The notes: generated from the letters alone by a model not told the origin. DNA of 64,000 nt from GCA-2698665 sp047611265 (GCA_047611265.1 JBLFWM010000006.1:1-64000), one strand, 5' to 3'. Numbered from the stretch's first letter, positions 33,809 to 44,164 are shown. Numbers and translations are program-made.

Positions 33809-33983
33809 ATTTATCTCCTCTAGTAATATACATGCACAAAACGTGCCAAAATAGAGCACATAAGTTATTAATACAAAAGTCTTTGATATATATCTAAAAA
33901 AATGAAATCATTAGTTAGTGAGATTTTTTTATAAATAAGATCTCGTATTTCTTGCCCTAATAATAAACAAGGTGTGCACTAAT

Positions 33984-35087
33984 ATGGAACGAACAGATAA
34001 TCAGTATGATGTTATTATTGTTGGAGCAGGACCAGCTGGTTGTAGCTGTGCCCATGAACTTCTAAAAAATAATAAAAAAGTATTAATTTTAGACAAAGCT
34101 CAATTTCCTAGGCATAAACCTTGTGCTGGCGGCATAACAATGAAGACCCTAAAACATCTCCCTGTCAACATAGATCATCTAGTTCAACATAAAGCCCAGG
34201 ACATGGTATTCAGTTTTAGTCAAAAAAGAAAAATTAAACTAAATCATGCGAAAGGTTCTTGTGTGATGGTGATTAGAGATAAATTTGATGAATTTTTCTT
34301 TAATGAGACAGTAAAAGCAGGCGCTGTATTTAATAAAATTAATAAAATTAATAAAATTGAACTTATAGAAAATAAGGTTTCTATAGATTGTGATGATAAA
34401 ACATATTTATGCGACTATTTAATTGGTGCTGATGGTGCTAATAGTGTAGTGAGAAAACTAACATCGAATTTTAATTACAAAAATCCTGTATTTGCATATG
34501 AGGGGTTAGTTAAAAAAGAAGACACGGATTACCCTACAGAATTTATTTTTAATAAGCATGGATATGCCTGGATCTTTCCTAAAGGTAATCATTATAATGT
34601 AGGAATTGGAAATCTAATTTCTTCATCTAAGTCTAAAAACCTTACAAAAAAAGACTTGTATAATTTTGTTTCAGATAGATTTGGATCAAGTGAAATAGAA
34701 AATATTACAGCTTTCCCTATTGGCACAGAAGGTGATCATTATAGAGTAAAAAATAATATATTTTTAGTTGGTGATGCAGCTGGACTTGCTGAGTCACTAC
34801 TTGGCGAAGGTATATATAATGCCGTGTTATCAGGTAAATTTGCTGGCTCAGCAATTGTTGATTCCTATAATAACAATATTTCAGCAAAATTAGCTTACAA
34901 CAAATTCTTATTACACCTAACTGATGAATTGAAGCTATACAAAAAAGGAGCAAAAATACTCTACGGGTTCCCAAGAATAAGTTATTGGATGATGAGGTTT
35001 GGGCTTGGTAAAAAATTTATGGATGGTTATTCTGAAGGCAAAACATTGTCAGAAATAATGGGTAAGAAGAGCGTCTTTGTTAGCTAG
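33984..35087 (+). CDS. Geranylgeranyl reductase family FAD oxidoreductase
   Basis: A 367-residue flavoprotein. An N-terminal dinucleotide motif DVIIVGAGPAGCSCAHELL, FPRHKPCAGGI and the FAD-binding LVGDAAGLAESLLGEGIYNAVLSGK are typical of the family, which saturates isoprenoid chains or, in bacteria, quinone side chains. It is convergent with ispB (eight-base overlap), so an isoprenoid substrate is a reasonable guess. The start could also be GTG at 33972. A 9-bp tandem repeat coding NKINKINKI lies near residue 117. Confidence 0.85.
   Translation: MERTDNQYDVIIVGAGPAGCSCAHELLKNNKKVLILDKAQFPRHKPCAGGITMKTLKHLPVNIDHLVQHKAQDMVFSFSQKRKIKLNHAKGSCVMVIRDKFDEFFFNETVKAGAVFNKINKINKIELIENKVSIDCDDKTYLCDYLIGADGANSVVRKLTSNFNYKNPVFAYEGLVKKEDTDYPTEFIFNKHGYAWIFPKGNHYNVGIGNLISSSKSKNLTKKDLYNFVSDRFGSSEIENITAFPIGTEGDHYRVKNNIFLVGDAAGLAESLLGEGIYNAVLSGKFAGSAIVDSYNNNISAKLAYNKFLLHLTDELKLYKKGAKILYGFPRISYWMMRFGLGKKFMDGYSEGKTLSEIMGKKSVFVS
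34332..34358 (+). repeat. 9-bp tandem repeat, three copies, inside the reductase gene
   Basis: AATAAAATT is repeated three times without interruption and encodes NKI NKI NKI. It is an in-frame microsatellite that could vary in copy number without breaking the frame. Confidence 0.75.
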
Positions 35088-36051
35088 TTCTTTTCATACA
35101 GTAAGACGCTAACTCTATCAGCTTATCTTTATATTCGCTGTTCTTTATTTGATCTAAAGAATCAATTGCATTCTGAGTTTGTTCTTTTATCTTACTATCC
35201 ATAAAAATATCAGACTTATATTTTTTGAGTATTTTTATAATTGTATCTGCAACACTTTGATCCGCTTGCTTAAACGAATTTTTAATAATCTTCTGGTCAG
35301 CTTCACTTGCATTTTGCATAGCATGAATAATAGGAAGAGTCGTCTTCCCTTCAATTAGATCTTCAATTATATTTTTACCAGTAGATTCTGAATTTCCAAA
35401 ATAATCCAAATAATCATTTCTCATTTGATAAGCATTACCAAAATGAAGCCCAAATGTAGCTAATAATTGAACTTCTTTATTGGTTCCCTTGTTAAGGATT
35501 GCACCTATTTTCATTGAGGCCTGGAAAAGGATTGCTGTTTTTCTAAAAATGATATCCATATAAAGGTTTTCACTGATATCAATATTTCCAATGCTCATTA
35601 ACTGCATAACTTCACCTTGGGCGATAATATTTGTTGTTTGAGCCAGAGTCTCATAAACAAGCGTGTTATTTATCTCAACAATTATTTCAAATGCTCTTGA
35701 GTATAAAAAATCACCAACTAAAACCGCTCCTTTATTACCCCAGATAGTATTAGCTGTATCTATATTGTGTCTAATATGAGACATATCAACGACATCATCG
35801 TGAAGTAAAGTTGCTGAATGAATAAATTCCACTACAACTGAGGAATCAATAATTTTACTTTCCAATTGGTTATTAACCGAGTAAGCAGACAAAAGCAGTG
35901 TAAGTGGTCTCAATCGCTTTCCCCCACTAGAAATAATGTGGTCACTCATGATATTAATCATTTCAACTTCTGTTCGAGACCGAATTTTAAGCTGTTTATC
36001 TAAACTCTCTAACTCAGACTTTAATAGCTTATTTAATGATAATATTGTCAT
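35080..36051 (-). CDS. ispB: Octaprenyl diphosphate synthase (trans-polyprenyl synthase)
   Basis: Makes the side chain of ubiquinone. It has 323 residues with the two Asp-rich motifs LLHDDVVDMS and the later DYLDYFGNSESTGK (variant second motif), plus SGGKRLRPL. It is divergent from rplU-rpmA-obgE, the common gammaproteobacterial arrangement. The 132-base gap to rplU should hold promoters for both units. Confidence 0.95.
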   Translation of the reverse strand: MTILSLNKLLKSELESLDKQLKIRSRTEVEMINIMSDHIISSGGKRLRPLTLLLSAYSVNNQLESKIIDSSVVVEFIHSATLLHDDVVDMSHIRHNIDTANTIWGNKGAVLVGDFLYSRAFEIIVEINNTLVYETLAQTTNIIAQGEVMQLMSIGNIDISENLYMDIIFRKTAILFQASMKIGAILNKGTNKEVQLLATFGLHFGNAYQMRNDYLDYFGNSESTGKNIIEDLIEGKTTLPIIHAMQNASEADQKIIKNSFKQADQSVADTIIKILKKYKSDIFMDSKIKEQTQNAIDSLDQIKNSEYKDKLIELASYCMKRTS

Positions 36052-36183
36052 TCTCTTATATTACATACTGATTAGATAAACTGCCAGTTATACTAAAATT
36101 ATGGAAATAAACAAATATTGTGAATAAAAGTATTTATTAAATGGGCAATACAGGCTAGAATCATTTGTTTTACAGGTAAACAG

Positions 36184-36492
36184 ATGTACGCAATTATTAA
36201 AAATGGCTGTCAACAATACAAAGTAGCTGAAGGAGACTCAATTAAGATAGATCTTATTGCTTCACCAGAAGGTAGTTCTATTGCGTTTGAAAATATATTA
36301 ATGGCGTTTGATGAGAAAAATTCCCTTATTTCTGGACCTAAACTATCAAGTGTAAAAGTTACTGGTACTGTTAAAAAACATGGTAGATATAAGAAAATTC
36401 GTGTAGTAAAATTTAAAAGAAGAAAAGGATACATGAGAACGCAAGGGCACAGACAAGATTTCACTGAAGTAAAAATAGAATCAATTAAGTAA
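36184..36492 (+). CDS. rplU: 50S ribosomal protein L21
   Basis: A 102-residue ribosomal protein starting MYAIIKNGCQQYKVAEGD, with the basic KKHGRYKKIRVVKFKRRKGYMRTQGHRQ region that binds 23S rRNA. It is the first gene of rplU-rpmA-obgE. A TAGAAT lies about 20 bases upstream as a possible -10 box. Confidence 0.98.
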   Translation: MYAIIKNGCQQYKVAEGDSIKIDLIASPEGSSIAFENILMAFDEKNSLISGPKLSSVKVTGTVKKHGRYKKIRVVKFKRRKGYMRTQGHRQDFTEVKIESIK

Positions 36493-36505
36493 ACAAGGTA
36501 ATAAA

Positions 36506-36772
36506 ATGGCTCACAAGAAGGCAGGCGGAAGTACTAAGAACGGAAGAGATTCGGAGTCCAAGAGACTTGGAGTTAAAAAGTATGGAAGCGAGTTTGTAAA
36601 AGCAGGAAATATAATTATCCGTCAACGTGGTACACCTGTGAAAGCTGGTCTTAACGTTGGTTGCGGCAAAGATCATACTTTGTTTGCTACAGCAGATGGT
36701 TATGTTGCATTCCAAAGAAAGGGCCTTGGCAGACACAAGTTTGTAAGCGTCCTACCCTCAAAGAATATCTAA
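36506..36772 (+). CDS. rpmA: 50S ribosomal protein L27
   Basis: An 88-residue protein starting MAHKKAGGSTKNGRDSESKR, with GNIIIRQRGTPVKAG. The N-terminal extension reaching the peptidyl transferase centre is intact. It follows rplU by 13 bases. Confidence 0.98.
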   Translation: MAHKKAGGSTKNGRDSESKRLGVKKYGSEFVKAGNIIIRQRGTPVKAGLNVGCGKDHTLFATADGYVAFQRKGLGRHKFVSVLPSKNI

Positions 36773-36788
36773 ATTCTAAAATAATCAT

Positions 36789-37793
36789 ATGAAATTTATA
36801 GACGAAACCATAATCTTGGTTAAAGCTGGTAATGGCGGAAATGGCTGTTTGAGTTTTAGAAGAGAAAAATATATTCCATTTGGTGGGCCTGATGGTGGCG
36901 ATGGTGGTCACGGAGGATCTGTAATTATCCAAGCTAAAGAGGGTCTAGATACATTAGCTGACTTTAGAAATAAAAGTAGGTTCGTTGCACCTAATGGCAA
37001 AACAGGTGGTGGGAGAAACAAGAGAGGACGATCTGGGGATGATTTAGTAATACAATTACCTGCCGGAAGTGTCATTTATGACCTGGAAACCGAAGAACTT
37101 ATATGTGATTTAGAAAGAGATGGACAATCAATTACAATAGCTTCTGGTGGAGAATTTGGTTTAGGTAATACACGCTTTAAAACATCAACAAATAGAGCTC
37201 CCCGAAAGACTACAGACGGTAAGCCTGGTGAAGAGAGACAACTTAAAATAATATTAAAAGTATTGGCTGATGTAGGGTTAGTTGGACTACCAAATGTTGG
37301 GAAAAGTTCAATTTTAGCTTCTATAAGTATGGCTACACCAAAAATTGCTAATTATGCATTCACGACTATACATCCAAATTTAGGAGTAGTTCTTATTAAT
37401 GACTATGAAAAATTTGTCGTAGCTGATTTACCTGGGTTAATAGTTGGGGCATCTACTGGTGCTGGCCTAGGTATACAATTTCTCAAACATATTTCTAGAA
37501 CAAAGCTATTGTTAAATGTGGTTGATATTTCAGCAAATAATATTGACGAAGCTTTGCAAGATGTTGATGTGATAGCTAAAGAATTAAAAGACTATGACGA
37601 AGAGTTGGGTAAGAAAGATAAATGGTATATCTTTAATAAGATTGATCTATTAAATGAAAAAGAATTAGAAATATTAAAAAAATCAGTTAATAATAAAATT
37701 AAGAAAAATGTTTTTTTTGTATCTGCAAAAGAAAAGGCTGGCCTAGATGAAGTGTGTGAAAATATTATTGAATATTTGAGAGATTTACAGTGA
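36789..37793 (+). CDS. obgE: GTPase ObgE/CgtA
   Basis: Essential GTPase for 50S assembly and stress signalling. It has 334 residues: an Obg domain with Gly-rich loops (FGGPDGGDGGHGGS, KTGGGRNKRGRSG), a G domain with GLPNVGKSS, DLPGL and NKID. The C-terminal extension of E. coli ObgE (390 residues) is largely missing. It overlaps proB in GTGA. Confidence 0.96.
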   Translation: MKFIDETIILVKAGNGGNGCLSFRREKYIPFGGPDGGDGGHGGSVIIQAKEGLDTLADFRNKSRFVAPNGKTGGGRNKRGRSGDDLVIQLPAGSVIYDLETEELICDLERDGQSITIASGGEFGLGNTRFKTSTNRAPRKTTDGKPGEERQLKIILKVLADVGLVGLPNVGKSSILASISMATPKIANYAFTTIHPNLGVVLINDYEKFVVADLPGLIVGASTGAGLGIQFLKHISRTKLLLNVVDISANNIDEALQDVDVIAKELKDYDEELGKKDKWYIFNKIDLLNEKELEILKKSVNNKIKKNVFFVSAKEKAGLDEVCENIIEYLRDLQ

Positions 37794-38563
37794 AAGATTG
37801 CAAAATGATAGTTTTAAAAATTGGCAGTGCTTTAATTAGTAGTAATGAAAATCTTTCTGATAAATTAATAAAATCTATTACAGGCCAGATTAATAATTTT
37901 ATTAAAAAAGGAATAAATTTTGTAATAGTGACGTCCGGCGCTATCAGCCAAGGGCAAAAGATTTTAAACATTAATCAAAAGCCAAATGAACTTGAATCTC
38001 TTCAAGCTTTGGCAGCAATAGGGCAACAGCAGCTAATGGGAATGTATGAGAGATCATTTCAAGATTATAATCTATTAACTGCTCAAGTTTTACTAACGCA
38101 TTCCGATATGAATGATATACAAAGATACTCGAATGCAAAAGCAACAATAAAGAAGATCCTATCAATGAATGTGGTTCCTATCATAAATGAGAATGATGTC
38201 GTTGCAACTGATGAGATTAAGCTTGGAGATAATGATGCTTTGGCAGCCATGGTATCAAATTTGATCGATGCTGATTTAATGATTATTTTAACGAATCAAC
38301 AAGGTCTATATAATAAAAATCCAGATTTGCATAATGATGCAGTTCTAATAAAGGAATGTAATATTAAGGATATTGATATTAATGAATATGACTCTAACTC
38401 TAAAAGTAATGTTGGCACTGGTGGATTTAAGACAAAATTACAAGCAGTAAAAATAGCATCCACTTCTGGGATAGATACAATTGTAGCTTCTGGATTTGAA
38501 AAAGATGTTTTAACTAAAATTATGAATCAAGACGATATAGGAACTTACTTCAAGTCTGATTAA
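37790..38563 (+). CDS. proB: Glutamate 5-kinase without the PUA domain
   Basis: First step of proline synthesis. It has 257 residues: VLKIGSALISSNE, IVTSGAISQGQ, INENDVVATDEIKLGDNDALAAMV and GTGGFKTKLQAVKIA are the kinase motifs. It ends at GTYFKS, where E. coli ProB continues with a ~100-residue PUA domain, so this is the short form. The start is GTG at 37790 overlapping the obgE stop; an ATG 15 bases later is the alternative. It is convergent with rpsT. Confidence 0.93.
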   Translation: MKDCKMIVLKIGSALISSNENLSDKLIKSITGQINNFIKKGINFVIVTSGAISQGQKILNINQKPNELESLQALAAIGQQQLMGMYERSFQDYNLLTAQVLLTHSDMNDIQRYSNAKATIKKILSMNVVPIINENDVVATDEIKLGDNDALAAMVSNLIDADLMIILTNQQGLYNKNPDLHNDAVLIKECNIKDIDINEYDSNSKSNVGTGGFKTKLQAVKIASTSGIDTIVASGFEKDVLTKIMNQDDIGTYFKSD

Positions 38564-38568
38564 AAGAT

Positions 38569-38847
38569 TTATGCTAATGCTTTAATATGTGCATTTAGAC
38601 GTGATTTATGTCTAGCTGCTTTATTTTTATGAATTAATCCTTTCACTACAAGCTTATCCATTACAGACATAGCTTCTTTAAAATTTGCATTTGATTCTTC
38701 TTTATTTTTATCCGCAAGTGACTTCAGGACTTTTTTTATACATGTTCTGAAATTTGACTTTTGAGCCACATTTCTGTCTCTAGATTTGACTGCTTGCCTT
38801 ACTCTTTTTCTTGCTTGTGCTGTATTTGCCAATGTATTCTTCTCCAA
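38569..38847 (-). CDS. rpsT: 30S ribosomal protein S20
   Basis: A 92-residue basic protein, NTAQARKRVRQAVKSRDRN with C-terminal KGLIHKNKAARHKSRLNAHIKAL. It is transcribed from its own strong promoter in the gap to murJ; that divergent rpsT-murJ layout is also found in E. coli relatives. Confidence 0.97.
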   Translation of the reverse strand: MEKNTLANTAQARKRVRQAVKSRDRNVAQKSNFRTCIKKVLKSLADKNKEESNANFKEAMSVMDKLVVKGLIHKNKAARHKSRLNAHIKALA

Positions 38848-38868
38848 TTAAAGGTAAAATAAAACAAG

Positions 38869-38897
38869 ATTATCTCAGTGTAGGTGATTACTGTCAA
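38869..38897 (-). promoter_or_regulatory. rpsT promoter
   Basis: On the minus strand a perfect TTGACA (38897-38892), a 17-base spacer and GATAAT (38874-38869) lie about 20 bases from the rpsT start. The match to the sigma70 consensus is among the best in the window. Confidence 0.8.
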
Positions 38898-38911
38898 CAT
38901 TTAGATTGCCC

Positions 38912-40486
38912 ATGATCGACCAAAACAGCGAAAATAGAGAGAATTCTCTAGTTAAATCCTCTTATACCGTAGGTGGGATGACATTTATATCAAGAATATC
39001 TGGTTTTATTAGAGATATACTTTTTGCTAATATATTTGGTGCTTCATCAAATACTGACGCATTTTTTGTTGCATTTAAAATTCCAAACTTTTTTAGACGG
39101 TTATTTGCCGAAGGAGCATTCATTCAATCTTTTGTCCCTGTACTAAATGATTACAAGGTTAATAATCCCATTGAACTGAAAAGGTTCATAAGCTATATAC
39201 AGGGTAATTTGGCACTAATTCTATTTATTATAACTTTTTTTGGTATAATTTTTTCAGAAAATATTGTAAACCTTTTTGCGCCTGGATTTGAAGTAGGAGG
39301 GGAGAGATATTTATTAGCTTCAGACATGCTAAAAATAACTTTTCCATATCTTTTCTTTATTGCGTTAACGGCTATGTCAGCAGGAATATTTAACACATTT
39401 AATAAATTTTTATTACCAGCCATAACGCCTGTCTTTCTAAACATATCACTAATATTTTCAGCTTTATATCTAACTAATATTTTTTCTACTCCTATAATGG
39501 CGTTAGCTTATGGGGTTCTTATCGCAGGTATTCTCCAATACATAATACAAATACCATTTCTTTATAAAATAGATCTGTTAGTTGCTCCAAAAATTAGCTT
39601 TAAATTTTCAGGTGTAAACAAAGTAATGAAGTTAATGTTACCTGCAATGCTTGGCACTGCTGTCGTCCAAATAAACTTAATGGTAGATTCAATTGTTGCG
39701 TCACTTTTAGTTAGTGGCAGTATAAGTTGGCTATATTATTCAGATAGACTTGTAGAGCTACCCTTGGGCGTTTTTGGTATTGCAATAGCAACAGTTATCC
39801 TTCCTGCTTTGTCAGCAAAATATTCAAAAAAAGATATTTCTTCATATAAATCTACACTAAGAAATGCATTGAATATTGCTGTTATCTTTAGTCTGCCAGC
39901 CATGTTTGGATTAATAGTATTATCCAGTCACATTATTACTAGCTTATTTTATTATGGCAGTTTTACTTTTAATGATACTTTAATGAGCTCTTTGAGCTTA
40001 ATAGCTTACTCTATTGGGCTACCCGCCTTTATCTTAATGAAAGTCCTGTTAACTGCTTTTTTCTCTCGCCAAGATACTAAGACACCTGTTAGATATGGAA
40101 TTATAGCAGTGCTACTTAATGTAGTGATGAATCTATGTGTTTTAACTTATTATTTACAAAATCCTTTTGATGGTGCACATGCATTTTTAGCCTTAGCTAC
40201 ATCGTTGTCAGCCTGGTTGCAGGTTATTTTACTATATAAAAATTTAAGAAAAAGTAATTATATAAATGAAAGTATATTTTTTACTAGACCAAGTTATCAG
40301 TCATTATTTAGCTGTATTATTATGGCTATAATCCTTAGCTACACACTAGTAGATGTTTTGGAATGGGCGCAAAATGCATATTATATTAGAGGTATGCTGC
40401 TACTCATGTATATAATATTTGGTGCAACCATATATGCCTCGATAATGTATATACTAGGTTATAAAATTAAAAAAAATTATATATGA
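38912..40486 (+). CDS. murJ: Lipid II flippase MurJ
   Basis: Moves lipid II across the inner membrane. It has 524 residues and ~14 helices of the MOP superfamily, with SRISGFIRDILFANIFGAS, FFVAFKIPNFFRRLFAEGAF and the cavity Arg residues typical of MurJ. The ATG at 38912 fits the family; a TTG two codons earlier is in frame. It overlaps ribF by four bases. Confidence 0.96.
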   Translation: MIDQNSENRENSLVKSSYTVGGMTFISRISGFIRDILFANIFGASSNTDAFFVAFKIPNFFRRLFAEGAFIQSFVPVLNDYKVNNPIELKRFISYIQGNLALILFIITFFGIIFSENIVNLFAPGFEVGGERYLLASDMLKITFPYLFFIALTAMSAGIFNTFNKFLLPAITPVFLNISLIFSALYLTNIFSTPIMALAYGVLIAGILQYIIQIPFLYKIDLLVAPKISFKFSGVNKVMKLMLPAMLGTAVVQINLMVDSIVASLLVSGSISWLYYSDRLVELPLGVFGIAIATVILPALSAKYSKKDISSYKSTLRNALNIAVIFSLPAMFGLIVLSSHIITSLFYYGSFTFNDTLMSSLSLIAYSIGLPAFILMKVLLTAFFSRQDTKTPVRYGIIAVLLNVVMNLCVLTYYLQNPFDGAHAFLALATSLSAWLQVILLYKNLRKSNYINESIFFTRPSYQSLFSCIIMAIILSYTLVDVLEWAQNAYYIRGMLLLMYIIFGATIYASIMYILGYKIKKNYI

Positions 40487-41415
40487 AAATATTCAATAGT
40501 CTTAATGATATACCCGATAATCATGGGCCCTCATCAATAACAATTGGTAACTTTGATGGTCTTCATATTGGTCATATAGAATTACTGAAAAATACTATTG
40601 TTCTTGCAAAAGCAAATAATACTATACCAGTAGTCTTAACCTTTAACCCGATGCCTGAAGAATATTTTCAGAATGAATACTTTTTTAGACTAATGAATAA
40701 TACTGAAAAATTAAACTTTATTAAAGATTATGGAATTGAGGAAATAATCTTAATACCTTTTAATGAAGAATTTTCCAAGATGGATGAAAATAGATTTATT
40801 GACGAGGTTCTTGTAAAAAAACTTAATGCAAAACATATTATCGTGGGCAATGATTTTAGATTTGGGCATAAACGCATAGGTGATGTTAAGCTTTTAGAAT
40901 CATACGGTCATGATAAAGGTATTGAGGTAACTATAGTTAATTTGATAGAAATATCAGGTAAAAAAATAAGTAGCACAGACATACGGAAATTATTAATATT
41001 AGGGAAGATCTCAGAGGCAAATAATCTTCTTGGAAAACCCTTCTCAATTCAAGGTAAAATTATTCATGGTGAAAAGGTAGGTAGAGAATTAGGATACCCG
41101 ACTGCTAATATTGAAATATATAAATCCTATCCAATAAATGGTATATTTTTAGTGGAAGTATTACATGGGAATAGTGATAAATTATATGGTCTGGCTAGCA
41201 TAGGAAATAAGCCCACATTCTCTGGCACTAATGATGTTCTAGAGGTATTTATATTTAACTTTAAGTTAGATATATACGGGGAAACTATTAAAGTAATATT
41301 TTTAGAAAAAATTAGAGATCAAATTAAATTTAATACTAAAGAAGAATTGATATATCAAATGAAAAATGATCATCATATAGCTTTAAATATTTTAAGAGAG
41401 CAAAATGAATTATAA
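40483..41415 (+). CDS. ribF: Bifunctional riboflavin kinase / FMN adenylyltransferase
   Basis: Makes FMN and FAD from riboflavin. It has 310 residues. The N-terminal adenylyltransferase has TIGNFDGLHIGH and VGNDFRFGHKRIGD; SSTDIRKLL follows. The C-terminal kinase has GRELGYPTANIE. It sits in the classical murJ-ribF-ileS-lspA series, overlapping both neighbours. Confidence 0.97.
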   Translation: MKIFNSLNDIPDNHGPSSITIGNFDGLHIGHIELLKNTIVLAKANNTIPVVLTFNPMPEEYFQNEYFFRLMNNTEKLNFIKDYGIEEIILIPFNEEFSKMDENRFIDEVLVKKLNAKHIIVGNDFRFGHKRIGDVKLLESYGHDKGIEVTIVNLIEISGKKISSTDIRKLLILGKISEANNLLGKPFSIQGKIIHGEKVGRELGYPTANIEIYKSYPINGIFLVEVLHGNSDKLYGLASIGNKPTFSGTNDVLEVFIFNFKLDIYGETIKVIFLEKIRDQIKFNTKEELIYQMKNDHHIALNILREQNEL

Positions 41416-44164
41416 GGATACCTTAAACCTCCCATCAACAGATTTTCCTATGAAGGCCAATCTCCCTAATAGAGAGCCTGAGATTTTGAAGCATTGGGAC
41501 AGTATTAAATTATATGAAGAAATAAGAAAAAAAAGCAAAGGTTCTAAAAAATTTATTCTACATGATGGTCCTCCATATGCAAATGGGGATATACATATAG
41601 GTCATGCCGTTAATAAAATCTTAAAAGATATTGTGGTAAAAAGTAAGACAATGTCTGGATATGATACTCCTTTTATCCCTGGATGGGATTGTCATGGTCT
41701 CCCAATTGAACTAATGATTGAAAAAAAACATGGAAAGTCAAAATTTCAAGATGATAAAAATGCATTCAGAAAAGCTTGTAGAGAATACGCTTCTAAACAA
41801 GTAGAGCGTCAAAAACTAGATTTTATTAGACTTGGTATTTCGGCTGACTGGAATAATTCATATACAAGTATGGATAAAATTTTTGAGGCATCGGCTGTCC
41901 GGAGTCTGGCTGCTATTATCGTAAATAATCATATATATTTTGGATCTAAACCTGTGCACTGGTGCATAGAATCTGAGTCTGCGTTGGCTGAAGCTGAAGT
42001 TGAATATCAGGATATAGTTTCTGATGCAGTTGATGTATTATTTAAACTATCGCAACAAGAAAATTTTCTAAAAAAATTTGAAATCAAAACTAGTAACGAT
42101 ATTTTTTTCATAATCTGGACCACTACTCCATGGACGCTACCTGCTAACCAAGCAATTGCTGTCGGGAGTGAAATTGAATATGTTTTAGCTGATGTTGGTG
42201 ATAAATATATTATAGTAGCCAAAGATTTACTAGAGGCTCTATCAGTCAAAATTAACCTAAAATCTATTAAGATTATACGGAGTATTCAAGGAAAAGAATT
42301 ACTGGGGCTTAAAGCTGAACATCCTTTTTATAATAAAAAAGTCCCAATCATTGATGCTGATCACGTTACAACTGAGAATGGAACAGGGCTTGTTCATATT
42401 GCGCCGGGGCATGGTCAAGATGACTATATTGCGGGCTTAAAGAATAATTTAGAAGTATTTAACCCTGTAAATGATAAAGGTGTATTTGTAGACTCTCTAG
42501 AAATATTTGGAGGGATGCATGTAAGGAAAGCAAATACTCCAATTATTGAAGAATTAACTAAAAATAGAAGACTACTTCACCATGAAAAATATTCGCATAG
42601 CTATCCACACTGCTGGAGATTTAAAACTCCTTTAATATTTAGAGCTACTCCACAATGGTTTATAAGCATGGATCAGAATAAATTAAGGGAAAATATTCTA
42701 GGCACACTAAAGAATGTTAGCTGGATACCAGACTGGGGTCATGAAAGAATAAAAAATATGATTGAAAATAGGCCAGACTGGTGTATTTCAAGACAAAGGT
42801 CATGGGGTGTTCCAATACCTCTTTTTATTCATAAAGACACAAATGAATTACATAATAAAACTGACTTAATTCTTGAGAAAGCAGCAAAGATTATAGAAAA
42901 AGATAACATAGAAGCCTGGTTTGAATTTGATAAAAGTGAGCTATTAGGTGAAGATAAAAACGATTATCACATGGTCACCGACACCCTAGATGTATGGTTT
43001 GACTCTGGTATTTCACATTTTTCTGTAATGCAGCAAAGAGGCTTAGGTGACACTGCCGATCTATACTTAGAAGGTTCAGACCAACATCGAGGATGGTTTC
43101 AGTCATCCCTAATTACTGCCTTAGCAACTACTGGGAAACCACCATATAAGACAGTTCTTACGCATGGTTTTGTTGTGGATGCTGAAGGTCAGAAAATGTC
43201 AAAATCACAAGGTAATGTGATTGCGCCACAAGCTATTATAAAAGACAAGGGCTCGGATATTTTAAGGTTATGGGTAGCAAATACAGATTACACAAAAGAG
43301 ATGAATATTTCTCCGGAAATAATAAAACGTACTACAGAATCCTATAGAAGAATAAGGAATACTATTAAATTTCTATTATCAAATGTAAGTGATTATGATG
43401 AAGCGAAAGAAGAAGTAAAGTTCTCAGATATGGTGCTTATAGATAAATGGATTATTCAGTCTGCTTTAGAATTGCAAGAATCAATTAAAGATAATTATGA
43501 CAATTATAAGTTTCATCAAATAGCACAAGATATTCAAAATTTTTGCACTACTCAATTGGGGGGTTACTACCTTGATATTGTGAAAGATAGATTATATACA
43601 TCCCATAAAACAGGATTAGCAAGAAAATCTTGCCAAAGTGTATGTTTAAAATTATTGAAAATGATTAATCTCTGGATAGCTCCAATTCTGTCATTTACTG
43701 CAGAAGAAATGTATCGACACATAGAAGGGGTAAAACTTAAATCTGTATTTTTAGAAGAATGGGTCAAATATGATGCAGAAATGAATGATGAAGAAAAAGA
43801 ATTAGGTGATATTTTATTTGCTTTAAGGCAACCTGTTTCAAAAAAACTAGAAGAAGCTAGGAATAATGGCATTATTGGCTCTTCTCTTGACGCAACAATA
43901 AGATTGGGAGTTAAGGAAGAAATATATTTAAAATTACTAGATAAAAGCGATGAATTAAAATTTATTTTTATCTCATCTGAGTGTCATCTAGAAAAAATAT
44001 TAACAGACAATCCTGTCATAGTCGTTGAGAAAAGTAATAATGAAAAATGCGATAGGTGTTGGCATAGAAATGAATCTGTGGGATCTATCTCTGAGCATGA
44101 AAAATTATGCTCCAGATGTCATCAAAATGTTTTTGATAATGGCGAAACAAGAAAACTAGGCTAA
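41405..44164 (+). CDS. ileS: Isoleucyl-tRNA synthetase
   Basis: Charges tRNA-Ile with editing of valine. It has 919 residues: HIGH motif PPYANGDIHIGHA, editing-domain TTPWTLPANQAIAV, KMSKS in EGQKMSKSQGN, and C-terminal zinc cysteines CDRCWH...CSRC. The start overlaps the end of ribF; the stop overlaps the lspA ATG in TAATG. Confidence 0.98.
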   Translation: MNYKDTLNLPSTDFPMKANLPNREPEILKHWDSIKLYEEIRKKSKGSKKFILHDGPPYANGDIHIGHAVNKILKDIVVKSKTMSGYDTPFIPGWDCHGLPIELMIEKKHGKSKFQDDKNAFRKACREYASKQVERQKLDFIRLGISADWNNSYTSMDKIFEASAVRSLAAIIVNNHIYFGSKPVHWCIESESALAEAEVEYQDIVSDAVDVLFKLSQQENFLKKFEIKTSNDIFFIIWTTTPWTLPANQAIAVGSEIEYVLADVGDKYIIVAKDLLEALSVKINLKSIKIIRSIQGKELLGLKAEHPFYNKKVPIIDADHVTTENGTGLVHIAPGHGQDDYIAGLKNNLEVFNPVNDKGVFVDSLEIFGGMHVRKANTPIIEELTKNRRLLHHEKYSHSYPHCWRFKTPLIFRATPQWFISMDQNKLRENILGTLKNVSWIPDWGHERIKNMIENRPDWCISRQRSWGVPIPLFIHKDTNELHNKTDLILEKAAKIIEKDNIEAWFEFDKSELLGEDKNDYHMVTDTLDVWFDSGISHFSVMQQRGLGDTADLYLEGSDQHRGWFQSSLITALATTGKPPYKTVLTHGFVVDAEGQKMSKSQGNVIAPQAIIKDKGSDILRLWVANTDYTKEMNISPEIIKRTTESYRRIRNTIKFLLSNVSDYDEAKEEVKFSDMVLIDKWIIQSALELQESIKDNYDNYKFHQIAQDIQNFCTTQLGGYYLDIVKDRLYTSHKTGLARKSCQSVCLKLLKMINLWIAPILSFTAEEMYRHIEGVKLKSVFLEEWVKYDAEMNDEEKELGDILFALRQPVSKKLEEARNNGIIGSSLDATIRLGVKEEIYLKLLDKSDELKFIFISSECHLEKILTDNPVIVVEKSNNEKCDRCWHRNESVGSISEHEKLCSRCHQNVFDNGETRKLG

